The notes: generated by a model not told the origin, from the letters alone. A stretch of DNA of 64,000 bases from Limibacter armeniacum (GCF_036880985.1 NZ_JBAJNO010000008.1:2778656-2842655); one strand, 5' to 3'. Counted from the stretch's first letter, positions 26,537 through 36,323 are shown. Numbers and translations: made by a program.

Positions 26537-28378
26537 TTACTTTTTTTGCAACCCTTGATTATTATAAAATGCTTGCAAGACAGAAAATGCCTGTTTCTTT
26601 TTTCCATCTTCTGAAATTAATCCCTTTCTATTCCAACCATCCTGAATTTCAGGAAGTGGTCTTCTTGGCGATCTGAAATCCACCAGAATCCAAGGGGAAC
26701 ATCCCTGAAACTGTTCAATTTGCGAGAGCATTTTCAACGTTTCTTCATAGAGATAAGCCTGATACTCTTCCGTCCATCTTGTTCCTTTATCACCGTGTAA
26801 ACCTTGTTTGGCACCTGCCCCAAACTCAGAGATAAAAACGGGTTTGTCCTGTTCAATCACCCATTGGATTTCTTTGCATGTTTCAGGTGTTCCGCCATAC
26901 CATCCAATATATTGGTTGAAACTTAAAACATCCACCACATCTGCAAATGGGTCAGAGATTGTTTTTACATTTGGCTTATCCTGATAGGCACTTTGTTCCA
27001 GTGCAGCACTGATTAATCTTGTCGGGTCCATCTGCTTGGCAGTTTTAGCCAATCGCTTCAGAAAAATATTTCTTGCCTCGCTGTTTGGTGTTTCATTCGC
27101 CATTGACCAGATAATAACAGATGCCCTGTTCTTGTCACGGCTAATTACCGTTTTCAATTGGTTTTCTGCATTTTCATAAGTCGCTGCATTTTCCCAATCG
27201 ATTGTCCAGTAAACTGGATTTTCTTCCCAAACCAGTAATCCCATCTGGTCTGCCAACCTTACCATATGCTCATTGTGCGGATAGTGCGCCAACCTTACAA
27301 AATTGCATCCCAATTCTTTTGCCCATTCCAGCAGCTGCACTGCATCTTCTTTTGTATAGGCTCTACCTTCCCTGAATGGACTTTCTTCATGAATTGAAAT
27401 TCCTTTCAGGAAAACCTGCTCCTCATTCAGTAAAATATAAGAACCTTTCGTTCTGATGGTACGGAAACCAATCTGATCTTTCAGTTTATCCCCCTCCATT
27501 TCAATCTCCACATCATAAAGTTTTGGGTTGTTTGTTGACCAGTACTCAATACGGTTTTGCTTGATTTCAAAACTTACCTTGCCTTCCTTATCGGTCTTCA
27601 GTTTTTTATGAATGCCCAATTCAGGAATCCTAAGTTCTACATTTTTGTCACTTGCTTCTTTTCCATTTACTGTCACAAACCCTTTAATCAGCTTTGCATT
27701 GGAAGGATCAAGTTGTACAACATAATCCGCTATGTAAGTAGCTCCTGTTTCAACCAGTTTCACCTCTCTTGTGATACCGCCATAATTCCACCAGTCTGTA
27801 TTCAAAGTAGGCACCCCTTCCTTCTTTCTTTTGTTGTCTACTTTTACTACGAGAAAATTATCTTTCTCTTTCAGCAAATTGGTCACTTCATAATTGAATG
27901 GTGTAAACCCACCGATATGTGTTCCCAGTTTCTTACCGTTCATGTAAACATCTGCCTGATAATTTACAGCACCGAAGTAAACAAATACACGGTTATCATC
28001 CAGCTGCTTTTTATAATCAAAAGATTTTTTGTACCAGACTGTTCCTTCGTAATAAAAGAGTTTTTCACTTTGTGAATTCCAGTCTGATGGCACCGCCATA
28101 CTTTCTGACTTGTCGAAGTTATACTCCACCAAATCTGTTGGCCCATCTGCTTTTGCATTTAAAAAATAAGCACCTTTCCCCGGATTTTCCTGCTGATCGA
28201 ATGGCTCATAACGATAATTGTAATAGCCATTCTCATAAGGATCCACAATGTAATTCCACTGTCCATTTAGAGAAGTGGAAGATCTGTTGTAAGTATTAAT
28301 CAGAAGTGCGGTTTTTTGTGCGAGCAACACGTGGTTACAGATTAGCAAAACTGCTAAAAAAAGAGTCAGTTTTTTCAT
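26537..28378 (-). CDS. Secreted glycoside hydrolase family 2 enzyme
   Basis: A signal peptide (MKKLTLFLAVLLICNHVLLAQ) is followed by the GH2 jelly-roll and immunoglobulin-like domains (residues about 25-290) and a TIM barrel. The acid/base WSMANETPNSE is at about residue 426 and the nucleophile FISEFGAGAKQGLHG at about 516. The overall pattern is closest to beta-glucuronidase or beta-galactosidase proteins of about 600 residues. The sugar specificity cannot be read. The gene stands alone, not in a polysaccharide-utilisation locus. It degrades glycans outside the cytoplasm. Confidence 0.92.
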   Translation of the reverse strand: MKKLTLFLAVLLICNHVLLAQKTALLINTYNRSSTSLNGQWNYIVDPYENGYYNYRYEPFDQQENPGKGAYFLNAKADGPTDLVEYNFDKSESMAVPSDWNSQSEKLFYYEGTVWYKKSFDYKKQLDDNRVFVYFGAVNYQADVYMNGKKLGTHIGGFTPFNYEVTNLLKEKDNFLVVKVDNKRKKEGVPTLNTDWWNYGGITREVKLVETGATYIADYVVQLDPSNAKLIKGFVTVNGKEASDKNVELRIPELGIHKKLKTDKEGKVSFEIKQNRIEYWSTNNPKLYDVEIEMEGDKLKDQIGFRTIRTKGSYILLNEEQVFLKGISIHEESPFREGRAYTKEDAVQLLEWAKELGCNFVRLAHYPHNEHMVRLADQMGLLVWEENPVYWTIDWENAATYENAENQLKTVISRDKNRASVIIWSMANETPNSEARNIFLKRLAKTAKQMDPTRLISAALEQSAYQDKPNVKTISDPFADVVDVLSFNQYIGWYGGTPETCKEIQWVIEQDKPVFISEFGAGAKQGLHGDKGTRWTEEYQAYLYEETLKMLSQIEQFQGCSPWILVDFRSPRRPLPEIQDGWNRKGLISEDGKKKQAFSVLQAFYNNQGLQKK

Positions 28379-28561
28379 GATGAAAAGTTCAAGAGTAAGT
28401 GTGTAAAAAATTGAATGGAATATACTTACTCTTGGAGTTTTATAAAACCGAAAGGTGTTTAAATGACATTTATTTTATAATGGAATTATAATAGGTTAAT
28501 ACTTTTAGTATAAGCAGAGATATAATTGAAATCGGAAGTTTTAAACGCTTCAATGATTTAT

Positions 28562-28652
28562 AGGTTCAACTCCTTTGGAGTTGGAAAAATATGATTTACT
28601 TATACCTCAGGCTTACGCCTAAGGCTACTATTGTTCAATTCCTTCGGGATTA
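28562..28652. repeat. Left cluster of REP-like hairpins (host)
   Basis: Three short hairpins lie in a row: CAACTCC TTT GGAGTTG, CTCAGGC TTAC GCCTAAGG and a CCTTCGGG motif. Comparable units occur at the right end of the window (63,530-63,980). They are extragenic palindromes of host origin. I see no gene or promoter in 28,379-28,561. Confidence 0.65.
28641..28652. other. Candidate left attachment core (attL)
   Basis: CCTTCGGGATTA is identical to 63530-63541. It lies in a REP-like palindrome and 111 bp outside the first putative integrase arm site. Identity of 12 bp is short for a core, and because REP units are repetitive the match could be coincidental. Confidence 0.45.
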
Positions 28653-28688
28653 ATTAAAAAACGCAATATTACTGATGATCAGGGAGTT

Positions 28689-28726
28689 ACCGTAAAACGC
28701 AAGTACAGTGTTTTACGGTTTTTTTA
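28689..28726 (+). terminator. Terminator-like hairpin inside the left prophage end
   Basis: CCGTAAAAC and GTTTTACGG pair around an 11-nt loop and are followed by seven T. No gene precedes it on the plus strand. It may insulate the phage from host transcription or end a short untranslated RNA starting within 28,650-28,690. Confidence 0.7.
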
Positions 28727-28762
28727 TTCCCATGTTTTTGATATTCAATGCCTTACAATTTT

Positions 28763-28842
28763 GGTAACACTAGTGGTAACAGGGATTTATTGCATGTTTT
28801 GGTAACACTCCCGGTAACACTTGAGGTAGTCTTGGTAACACT
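28763..28842. promoter_or_regulatory. Putative integrase arm-type binding sites, left
   Basis: Five copies of GGTAACA(CT) occur at 28763, 28775, 28801, 28813 and 28834. The first two and the second two are spaced 12 bp, start to start. They lie between the attL core and the integrase gene, as arm sites of tyrosine integrases do. A similar pair exists at the right end. Confidence 0.6.
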
Positions 28843-28907
28843 TGCGATTTCATTTTAGGATAGATTGAGATTTATTTTTTTAATAACTCAATTTTTTTGT
28901 TTCAATC

Positions 28908-30068
28908 ATGATTAAAAACAATTCAAGATCCATGAGTGTGCAGTACCTGGCACGCAAAGCATCAAATGGTTATGTTACGATCTATGCCCGTATCGAAGTG
29001 AATGGTGATCGGGGTACACCGTTCAGTACAGGTATCCGCTGTTTGGAAAAGCATTGGAATGGGGATATGATCAACCACAAACACGCCAGTGCAGACAACG
29101 AGGAACTTGCTATTATCCGAAATGAGGTCAAGATGGTGTATCTGGAGATGCGCAAATTTAGAATGTCTATCACGCCTGTAACATTGCGTGAACGTTGGGA
29201 GAAGTTTGTAGAGATAAAGTCCATAAGTCTGCTAGGTGTCTGGAAAGAATGGATCAAGATGAAGGGCAAGGTGCTTAAGGCGAACACCCTCTACAATATT
29301 GAACGGAGGTGCTTGCGGTTTCAGGAGTTTTTGAAGGAAACTGGCGCATCTGATATGGATGTGAACAAGGTAACAAGGCCTTGGGCTGATACCTTTATCA
29401 ACTGGATGCGAAAGCATAAGTATAGTGTCAACTATATAGCAAAGTTGGTGGAGGAGCTGAAAGCGGTAGTTGCCTTTTCGGTGGATAAGGGGTACTTGTA
29501 TGTTAATCCACTTCTGGGGCTTAAGTATTCCAGAACTACAGACGCTGAACGGGTGTACATAAGCAGCGATGAGCTGGAGGCGATTACGAAGATGAAGTTT
29601 TTCAGGAAGCGATTGCAGCGAACTGCCGACCTGCTGGTATTTTCTTGCCGTACGGGGCTGAGCTATGCGGACCTGATGGACTTTGACTATGAGAAGCATC
29701 TGCACTATATCGGCAATCAGGCTTGCATCAAGAAGAAGCGTGTCAAGTCAAAGGTTGAGTTTATCGTCCCGATTGATTCGGTTGCGATGAAAATCCTGAA
29801 CAGCTACGATTACAAGCTCCCTAAGATTGGTAATAGTGGCTATAATATGAACCTTAAGATTCTGGCTGAGGTAATGGGTATTCGAAAGAATTTGACTACC
29901 CATGTGGGAAGGCGTACTTTCTCCATGGTACAATACCAGCAAGGGGTAAGAAGGCAGACCATTGCCCGCATGCTTGGCCACAAGTCTGAACGAACAACTG
30001 ATACCTATTACCTAGACATGCTACAGATCAGTATCGAGGCTGAACTTGATTTGATCTTGAGTGCCTAA
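28908..30068 (+). CDS. int: Tyrosine integrase (Bacteroidota type)
   Basis: Residues about 1-90 form an arm-binding domain (SVQYLARKASNGYVTIYARI), about 110-195 the SAM-like core-binding domain, and about 205-386 the catalytic domain. Catalytic residues are visible: Arg in CRTGLSYADL, H..R in THVGRRTF, His in MLGHKSERTTDTYY and the nucleophile Tyr in the same segment. It would insert and excise the prophage. It is the only gene reading into the element from the left end, between the candidate arm sites and a cargo gene. The start at 28908 follows an AT-rich leader without a clear promoter. Confidence 0.96.
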   Translation: MIKNNSRSMSVQYLARKASNGYVTIYARIEVNGDRGTPFSTGIRCLEKHWNGDMINHKHASADNEELAIIRNEVKMVYLEMRKFRMSITPVTLRERWEKFVEIKSISLLGVWKEWIKMKGKVLKANTLYNIERRCLRFQEFLKETGASDMDVNKVTRPWADTFINWMRKHKYSVNYIAKLVEELKAVVAFSVDKGYLYVNPLLGLKYSRTTDAERVYISSDELEAITKMKFFRKRLQRTADLLVFSCRTGLSYADLMDFDYEKHLHYIGNQACIKKKRVKSKVEFIVPIDSVAMKILNSYDYKLPKIGNSGYNMNLKILAEVMGIRKNLTTHVGRRTFSMVQYQQGVRRQTIARMLGHKSERTTDTYYLDMLQISIEAELDLILSA

Positions 30069-30121
30069 ACTATAATCCTACCTGCAAGAATATCAACAAG
30101 ACCAACGTAATAATTGAACAC

Positions 30122-30152
30122 AAAAAAGTTCGGTTGCTAGCCGAACTTTTTA
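30122..30152 (+). terminator. Terminator of the integrase gene
   Basis: AAAAAGTTCGG and CCGAACTTTTT form a stem around TTGCTAG, followed by T-rich sequence. Confidence 0.88.
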
Positions 30153-30200
30153 TATTTTCCCTCCTGTTTAATTTCGTTTAACATATAGCCCAATTTTTTT

Positions 30201-30782
30201 ATGAGAACTATATTGATTCTAACCATCACCCTAATCTTTTCAACCTGTCTTTATGCTCAAAAAGGAACCACTTTGATTGGGGACTTTAAGGCTGGTATGA
30301 GTAAAAAAGAGTATAGGAGTGCAATAAAGGAAGTGCCTGTATCTGCTTTTTTCCATAGAATGAAATTCAATGGGATTGAGTTTATTGTTAATGGAACTAA
30401 CAAAGCCTATGGTGCGGGAGAAAAAGAGCTTAAAACATTTACTATGTATTCAGCATTAGATCACGATGCAACAGAGGCGGCCTTATTCAAACTAATGTCC
30501 TTATTTAAAAATGAGCTTAAATATGAGGTAGTCTACGAAAAAGAATATGCCAAGTCACCAGCACTTAGTAAAGGGGATTTGATGGCATGCTATAATGATA
30601 TTAATGGAAATCGTGTTTTTACCATTACTATGGGAGGTACTTCTTATACATCAGGTGTTCTATTTTACTATATGTATTTAGACATTGAGTCAAAGAAAGA
30701 CTTTGATTTGAAGCTAAAAGACTCAAAAGTGGATCATAACAAGGATGTTAATGATGCAAAGAAGATGCTTAGTGGTAATTGA
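30201..30782 (+). CDS. Secreted protein of unknown function, candidate prophage cargo gene
   Basis: A signal peptide (MRTILILTITLIFSTCLYA, cleavage before QKG) precedes a mature protein of about 174 residues. It contains GDFKAGMSKKEYRSAIKEV, an FKAGMSK-like start seen in Bacteroidota proteins of unknown role, followed by FNGIEFIVNGTNKA and a K/D-rich C-terminus. It is the only non-integrase gene on the plus strand in the late half, flanked by terminators on both sides. This suggests an independently expressed lysogeny gene. No function is recognised. Confidence 0.78.
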   Translation: MRTILILTITLIFSTCLYAQKGTTLIGDFKAGMSKKEYRSAIKEVPVSAFFHRMKFNGIEFIVNGTNKAYGAGEKELKTFTMYSALDHDATEAALFKLMSLFKNELKYEVVYEKEYAKSPALSKGDLMACYNDINGNRVFTITMGGTSYTSGVLFYYMYLDIESKKDFDLKLKDSKVDHNKDVNDAKKMLSGN

Positions 30783-30798
30783 TATACCCTACTGTTTG

Positions 30799-30837
30799 AA
30801 AAGCCCTGGTCAATCTAGCTTTGACCAGGGCTTTTTT
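30799..30837. terminator. Bidirectional terminator between the cargo gene and the tail operon
   Basis: AAAAGCCCTGGTCAA and TTGACCAGGGCTTTT pair around a short loop. It separates the plus-strand cargo gene from the end of the minus-strand tail operon. Confidence 0.92.
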
Positions 30838-30838
30838 A

Positions 30839-32752
30839 TTACTCCAGAACTGCTCCCTCTTTTGGCACCCTTGCTTCCATCTTGACATCCTTAATCCCGT
30901 CATGGGTTAACTTATATGTTAACTTTTTTGGGAGGTAATGGAAGTTGTTTGTTTGGTACCAGCTAAATGGCTGGTAGCTGATAATGTCTGCAATGGTCAT
31001 TTTGGGCTTGATCTTGATCAGTTTGCAGTTGGCTAGAAACAGCATGGCCCTTTTGTGGAAAGTCTCGTATAGTCCTTCCTCATCGTCCCAAATCAGGGAG
31101 TACTGTATTTGGTTGTCTTGCCTGTTGGATAGCCTGATTTGTGGGTTACTGGTTTGGTAGTTGGTAGCCGTAACATAGTTGTAGTTGTTCCCTTCGTAAT
31201 CATCTATTGGCTGATAGTCGGGAAAGTTGCTATGGTTAAGGTGTCCAATCCTGCCAGACTTATCGCCTGTTATTTCGGGAAAGTAGCGGAACCCATAGGT
31301 GAACTCAAATTCAAACTCCCCGTCCAATTCTTCCTGTATAGGAAATGTCAATGGAATATTGGTGCCTATATTCAGGAAATGCTCTTCACCTTGTGAGTGT
31401 GTACGTGCATGGGATGTGATAAGCCCTCTTCTGCGTACTTCTACATTATTGTCTTTGTAATAGATCTCCACTTCCATTAGGTCTTCGATATCAGGCAACG
31501 GCTCGTTGTTTGGGTCGGTATCATCGTATCGAATTTGTACACCTAAATACCCAGGGGTGTTAGTGGGTTCTATTGGCCTGACCAAATCAAAGCTGCTTTG
31601 TTTGATTATCTTTCCTCTATTGACCATATAAACAGGGTCAACGCCTGTGTTGATCTCCATCTTCTGGTCTCCTTCCCGAAAGACTACTTCTTTTGGATAT
31701 CGGTTAAATCCTAATATTGGTTGCCAAAGCAGGTCGATTGACTTGTACCAGCTGGTGTTGGCTCTTACATAGTAGGTCTCGCCACTGGCAAAGTTTACAG
31801 GTGGCAAATCCTGATAGGTGTCCACCGTTCCGTTCAGGGTTGGTTTTGGGTCTCCCTGTTTGGTATTGTGTGAAAATGAGACCTTGTCTATATGCCCTTT
31901 TTCGGAACTCTCGATGGATAGGACATCCAAGTACTTGAACCCGTAGTTATTCTCATAGTATAGGTAGCCCGGCAATGAGTGGATATCCATCAGGGTTACT
32001 TTGTTTTGGACGGTATCAAAGTATGTGAAGATGCCGAAATTTCTAGCCAGGGCATTCAGGAATGTAGAAACTGTTAGGCTTGGTGGTGCGATATCGTAGG
32101 CGGTATCCCAATACAGCCCATTGTTAGGGTGGTCTGTAAACCACATTACGGATTTGTACTGCTCTGCCGGAAACCTGAGAATCATTTCCATCTCATAGCC
32201 AAGTGCTGCAAATAGCTGCTCCAATAGGTAGGTAGTTGAGATGCAGAATACGGAATCGTCAAACACGACCGAATCCTCATTTGTTCGGGTGAGGATCTGC
32301 TGAAAGTCATCTGAAGCAAACAGGTCTGCTACGGGTGTGTAGCCTTCCTGTACCAGTTGGGTGTTGCGGTCTAAGTAACCGATTATCTTGATGCTGAATA
32401 GCTCAGGCAAAGTAACCTCTTTGATTTCTGCGAGTATGGAGGTGTTGGAGGTGACAAATACCTCATAGCCTTTGCTGGTACAGCGTTGCAGGATGAGCTT
32501 ACCGGATATAAGGGTAAATCCTTTGAAGCTGATTTGGCAGTCGTAGGTGTTGATAAAGTTGTTCTTGTACACTTCGGGCATATGCTCAAAGCCGAACACT
32601 TTTTTTGAGGCACCGGTATAGGGGATCACAAACGAGTAGGTATGTGTTCCGGAAAGGTATTCGAGGTTGAAATAGTCTGAGTCCACCACAAAGTTGATGC
32701 TGGTGTCTTTGTCTACTGGCAGTACTTCACCGCTGACGGTTATGCTGATCAT
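30839..32752 (-). CDS. Phage tail-tip/hub-like structural protein
   Basis: This is the last gene of the late operon, overlapping its upstream neighbour by 4 bp. It is 637 residues of mostly beta-strand sequence. N-terminal features include SGEVLPVDKDTSINF and DCQISFKGFTLISGKL, reminiscent of a gp27/hub-type beta domain. Later segments such as TVSTFLNALARNFGIFTYFD suggest the small helical part found in hub proteins. No glycanase domain is visible. Position directly after tape measure and a second tail protein supports a tail-tip hub or baseplate role. The family is not firmly identified. Confidence 0.6.
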   Translation of the reverse strand: MISITVSGEVLPVDKDTSINFVVDSDYFNLEYLSGTHTYSFVIPYTGASKKVFGFEHMPEVYKNNFINTYDCQISFKGFTLISGKLILQRCTSKGYEVFVTSNTSILAEIKEVTLPELFSIKIIGYLDRNTQLVQEGYTPVADLFASDDFQQILTRTNEDSVVFDDSVFCISTTYLLEQLFAALGYEMEMILRFPAEQYKSVMWFTDHPNNGLYWDTAYDIAPPSLTVSTFLNALARNFGIFTYFDTVQNKVTLMDIHSLPGYLYYENNYGFKYLDVLSIESSEKGHIDKVSFSHNTKQGDPKPTLNGTVDTYQDLPPVNFASGETYYVRANTSWYKSIDLLWQPILGFNRYPKEVVFREGDQKMEINTGVDPVYMVNRGKIIKQSSFDLVRPIEPTNTPGYLGVQIRYDDTDPNNEPLPDIEDLMEVEIYYKDNNVEVRRRGLITSHARTHSQGEEHFLNIGTNIPLTFPIQEELDGEFEFEFTYGFRYFPEITGDKSGRIGHLNHSNFPDYQPIDDYEGNNYNYVTATNYQTSNPQIRLSNRQDNQIQYSLIWDDEEGLYETFHKRAMLFLANCKLIKIKPKMTIADIISYQPFSWYQTNNFHYLPKKLTYKLTHDGIKDVKMEARVPKEGAVLE

Positions 32753-33822
32753 CTGTTTGGGATATCGATTGAAAACTCAAAACTGTAAAGGGTGTCTCCA
32801 TCTTGTGGGCCTTTGATTTTCTTGTCGGTGATGGCTACCTCTACATACTTGTCTGACAGTTTGGCCAGTACCCTTTCGGCCGACATGATATTGAGTGCTG
32901 ACTGGAACTCGCTTTTGGATTTGAAATAGCCTGTACGAAGTTTCATCATCATCTTTTCTTCCACTTTCTGCACCATGCCATTGTCTACCAGTGTGGTGCT
33001 GTAGCTTGGCCCATAGATGGAATAGTCGTTTCGCTGGAACTCGCTTTCGCTGCTGCTTTGCCCTTTGGCGATCAGGGTTTCGAAGTTGCCGGAATAGCGG
33101 TCCCAATACAGGAGTTCCACTTCGTAGATACTCTTTTTGCTGGATGGGTAAAGTGTCAAGGTCTCGTTGTTGAAGGTGATGACCACCCGGCTGATCACTT
33201 TCCCTGGTTGCTTGTCTGCATAACCTTGCTGAGGAAAACCCACGGGTACCAGATAGGCTCTTTGCTTGATGGCCGAAAACACGACATCGTTGTAAGTGGG
33301 CGATGGCAATAGCTGTGTTTCGGTATGGGTAGTGCCGTCATCGTAGATGATCTTGAACTCTACCGGATCATTGGGATAGCCTGCCACTGTTACAAAGTAG
33401 TTGGCGGTTTCGCTTACGGTTCGGCTTGTCAGTGCGGCAAATAGGCTACTGCTGTATTGCTGGTTGATGTTGGCGAACTGGATCTTTGATTTGATGGCTG
33501 ACCATTCCACTACATCCGTATAGGTGACACCGTCGGTGCTTTCCTGTAGCTTGAAGTACTTTAGGTGAAATGGCAGAAACTGGATGCTGACACTTTCCGG
33601 ATTGGGGGAAATAAATTCGAGCTGTGAATCTGTCAGTTCGGATAAGTCAAAGAGAAATTCTTCCTGGTTGTTTCTGACCAGCTTTTGAATGATGGACATT
33701 TCGCCATATTCGAGGTCTTCCACCTTGACAAAAAGGAAGTCGTCTTCCGTATCAGAAAAGTGCATCAGTATGCGGTTGAGGCTTGGCAAAAGCCCTACTG
33801 GTTGCTGGATATAAGTCCTCAT
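32749..33822 (-). CDS. Phage distal-tail-like protein
   Basis: This 357-residue beta-rich protein lies between tape measure and hub genes with 4-bp overlaps on both sides. It begins MRTYIQQPVGLLPSLNRILM and contains ISRVVITFNNETLTLYPSSK and YEVELLYWDRYSGNFETLI. The position is where distal tail (Dit) proteins occur. Sequence similarity to known Dit proteins cannot be judged from inspection. Confidence 0.55.
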   Translation of the reverse strand: MRTYIQQPVGLLPSLNRILMHFSDTEDDFLFVKVEDLEYGEMSIIQKLVRNNQEEFLFDLSELTDSQLEFISPNPESVSIQFLPFHLKYFKLQESTDGVTYTDVVEWSAIKSKIQFANINQQYSSSLFAALTSRTVSETANYFVTVAGYPNDPVEFKIIYDDGTTHTETQLLPSPTYNDVVFSAIKQRAYLVPVGFPQQGYADKQPGKVISRVVITFNNETLTLYPSSKKSIYEVELLYWDRYSGNFETLIAKGQSSSESEFQRNDYSIYGPSYSTTLVDNGMVQKVEEKMMMKLRTGYFKSKSEFQSALNIMSAERVLAKLSDKYVEVAITDKKIKGPQDGDTLYSFEFSIDIPNR

Positions 33823-36323
33823 ATTTTTACGAAGTTTTCAATTGTTTCTTGCTTCTCAACTTCTTCCCGGCTATTGGTGGTGTCATCATTTGTCCAGATG
33901 ATCTTTGCATATTTCGGTTGCTCCCTTTGGGTTTGTAGCTCTTGAACTACCGCTCCTAATAGCATGGTCTGTTTTTCGAACATGCTTGTATCCAATGGTG
34001 GTGGGGTTGCGGCTTGTGTGCTGCCTCCTGCTGCAAACTTGTTGGCTCGGATCATCTCCAGCATGCCAATGATTGGTCCATAACTTGGAGAGTCTACCAT
34101 CCAGTTAGGTGCTACCCATTCGGCTCCACGTTCGCCAATGATGCCATAGTGTGCACTTCCTACATGGCCACCACCTGCAAAGGTTCCGGCACTTCGGATA
34201 GGGGACCATCTGCCTTGGTCATAGAAGGTGGCTCCACCTGCTGCATATGTGGTACCGCCTGATACGGTTGCACCTCCTCCCGAATTGTATTTAGGTGCTT
34301 CCGGTGGCTTGGATTTGTTGACAGCTTTTAGGGCTTGTCCTATACCTGTGATTGCTGCTGAAATACCTGTAGCGATATAGGCCCCAACTACATATGGGAA
34401 TGCGGGTCCTTTATCTTTTGCGGCCTTGATAGCACCTGCTGTCGCATTGGCAATGGCAGAACCTTGTTGGGCAAAGATTTCAGCAACCGCAACCGCTTTG
34501 CCAAACTTGGAGTACTCATCAATGTATTCGGCCACACTTGAAAGTGAGTTGGCTATCAGGTTGGTGCCTGTCATGATATTGTCAAACATCATCTGATCAT
34601 ACGCCTTTTGAGCGGCCATCCTCTTTTTATGTTTGTCGAGTGTTTGGTCCCGTAAGATATTGATCAGGTTTTGTTTTTGAACTTCAAGATCAATGCTCTT
34701 GGCTGCCAGTTGTTCTTCAATGCCAATCAGCTCAAGGTTTTGGTCATAAACCTCTTCTGTATTTACTTCCTTGGCTTCCTCTGCTGCGATACGTTCATCA
34801 GCAGCGGCTTCCTGCTTTGCTTTTTCTTCTGCCAGTCTTTGTGCTTCGAGTTGCTTGTCTCTGTCAGCAGCCCATTCAGCGTCATTGGCTTGCTTGGCTC
34901 TGAGTGCTTCTTCTGCTCTAAGGTCTACCAGCTTTTGTTTGAGCGTATCTACCTGCAAGGTGGTTTCCCTTAATTTTCTGAGCAGACTTTCATAGGATGC
35001 GTCGGACATGGCACCGGGACCACCGTCAATCAATGAATTAAGGTCTTCCTGTTTTTTGACCAGCTTTGTGAGTTCTTTTTCACTGTCTGAAATCATCTGA
35101 GGTAAGTCCTCAGTGGTGGCATCCTTGATGTTTTTCAGGTTCTTGGCGATCCTTTCATCGAGTGTATCATAACTCTCAATGATGCGGTTTAGCAGTGAAA
35201 GCGATTCAGCCAGTACGACATTGAAAAAGTTCTTTGTCCCTTCTACCAGGTCTTTGGTGTTGGCTGACAGTCGAGCGTATTCGGTGTTGATCTTTTCGGC
35301 ATAATCGACCTGTTCCTTTTGCTTTTCTCCTAGGTCATCCAATGTGTCGAGGTTGGATTTCATGGCCGCATCAATGTTGTTGAATGCGTTCTCCAATCCT
35401 CCCAAGTCTTCCAGCGGGCCACCTCCCAAATCTGCAATCAGGGTTTGGGTTTGTTGGGCATTGAGTCCCATCTCACGAGCCTTCCGGATAATGTCCTGGA
35501 ATATGTCGATCATGGATTCTTTGCCGCTGTTGATCCTTTGGATTACATCCTCATTGAATGCGTCGCCCAATGGTGCCAATGCTGCTTTTGCTGCTGGTGT
35601 TAATTCTCTTATCTGTTCAGCAAATGTTTTGACCGCATCAATTAGCTTGTCGTCGAATATGGTACCTTTTTCTTCCTGTACCATCAGCTTTACAAAGTCC
35701 TCCGCTTGAATATTCGCCTGTTTCATTACAGGAGTATATTCGTTGATTTTGCTGAGGAAATCCCCGCTTGCGTCTGCTCCTTGGAGGTAGCCTTTCTTGA
35801 TCATCTCCAAAGAGTCCTGAAAGGTCATGCCATAGGTTTTTGCAAGGGTGTTGGATGCCCTTAGTACCTCGTTTACATCAGCGTCAAAGGTATCAGCCAA
35901 GGCTTTCGCCTGACCTGTAGCCTGATGTAGGGCATCACCTTGCAGCTCGGAATAACGTTGGGTTACTCGGTTGAGCTTTGCGTATTCGGCTATGATTCTC
36001 TGAAGCTCGGAGGCTGCCAAACCGATACCTGCCGCCACTGCCGCCCATCCAGCTTTTGCCATGCTGAAAATCTGCGGTTGGGCTTTGGCCATCATGGACA
36101 TGTTTTGGTTGTTGGAGCGTGCTTCCTTGCTTACTTCACCGAGCCGGGTCCTTACCTTTTTGAGTTCCTTTGATTTATCAGCGAACTCTTTGGTATTGGT
36201 CGGCATCTTTTCGAGTTGCTTATTCAGAACAGCAGCAGCGGCTTTCATCTCTTTCATGCTAGCCTCGGCTTTTTTGCCGTTCATGATAATCTCGACGGTC
36301 CGTTTATCTGTATTAGATGCCAT
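33819..36323 (-). CDS. Phage tail tape measure protein
   Basis: This 834-residue protein has the TP901-type core: ELKKVRTRLGEVSKEARS coiled-coil start, a hydrophobic AKAGWAAVAAGIGLAASEL stretch and a helical middle with LGDAFNEDVIQRI. A second hydrophobic region (AVAVAEIFAQQGSAIANA) follows. The C-terminal tail is glycine-rich, with YGIIGERGAEWVAPNWM, the GERG.E motif found near the end of many tape measures. It sets tail length and helps genome entry. A 70-residue ORF overlaps its start. Confidence 0.92.
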   Translation of the reverse strand: MASNTDKRTVEIIMNGKKAEASMKEMKAAAAVLNKQLEKMPTNTKEFADKSKELKKVRTRLGEVSKEARSNNQNMSMMAKAQPQIFSMAKAGWAAVAAGIGLAASELQRIIAEYAKLNRVTQRYSELQGDALHQATGQAKALADTFDADVNEVLRASNTLAKTYGMTFQDSLEMIKKGYLQGADASGDFLSKINEYTPVMKQANIQAEDFVKLMVQEEKGTIFDDKLIDAVKTFAEQIRELTPAAKAALAPLGDAFNEDVIQRINSGKESMIDIFQDIIRKAREMGLNAQQTQTLIADLGGGPLEDLGGLENAFNNIDAAMKSNLDTLDDLGEKQKEQVDYAEKINTEYARLSANTKDLVEGTKNFFNVVLAESLSLLNRIIESYDTLDERIAKNLKNIKDATTEDLPQMISDSEKELTKLVKKQEDLNSLIDGGPGAMSDASYESLLRKLRETTLQVDTLKQKLVDLRAEEALRAKQANDAEWAADRDKQLEAQRLAEEKAKQEAAADERIAAEEAKEVNTEEVYDQNLELIGIEEQLAAKSIDLEVQKQNLINILRDQTLDKHKKRMAAQKAYDQMMFDNIMTGTNLIANSLSSVAEYIDEYSKFGKAVAVAEIFAQQGSAIANATAGAIKAAKDKGPAFPYVVGAYIATGISAAITGIGQALKAVNKSKPPEAPKYNSGGGATVSGGTTYAAGGATFYDQGRWSPIRSAGTFAGGGHVGSAHYGIIGERGAEWVAPNWMVDSPSYGPIIGMLEMIRANKFAAGGSTQAATPPPLDTSMFEKQTMLLGAVVQELQTQREQPKYAKIIWTNDDTTNSREEVEKQETIENFVKI

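Noticed and set aside
28379..28907. tRNA gene as attachment site
   Set aside because: No cloverleaf or tRNA 3' end was visible at either prophage end.
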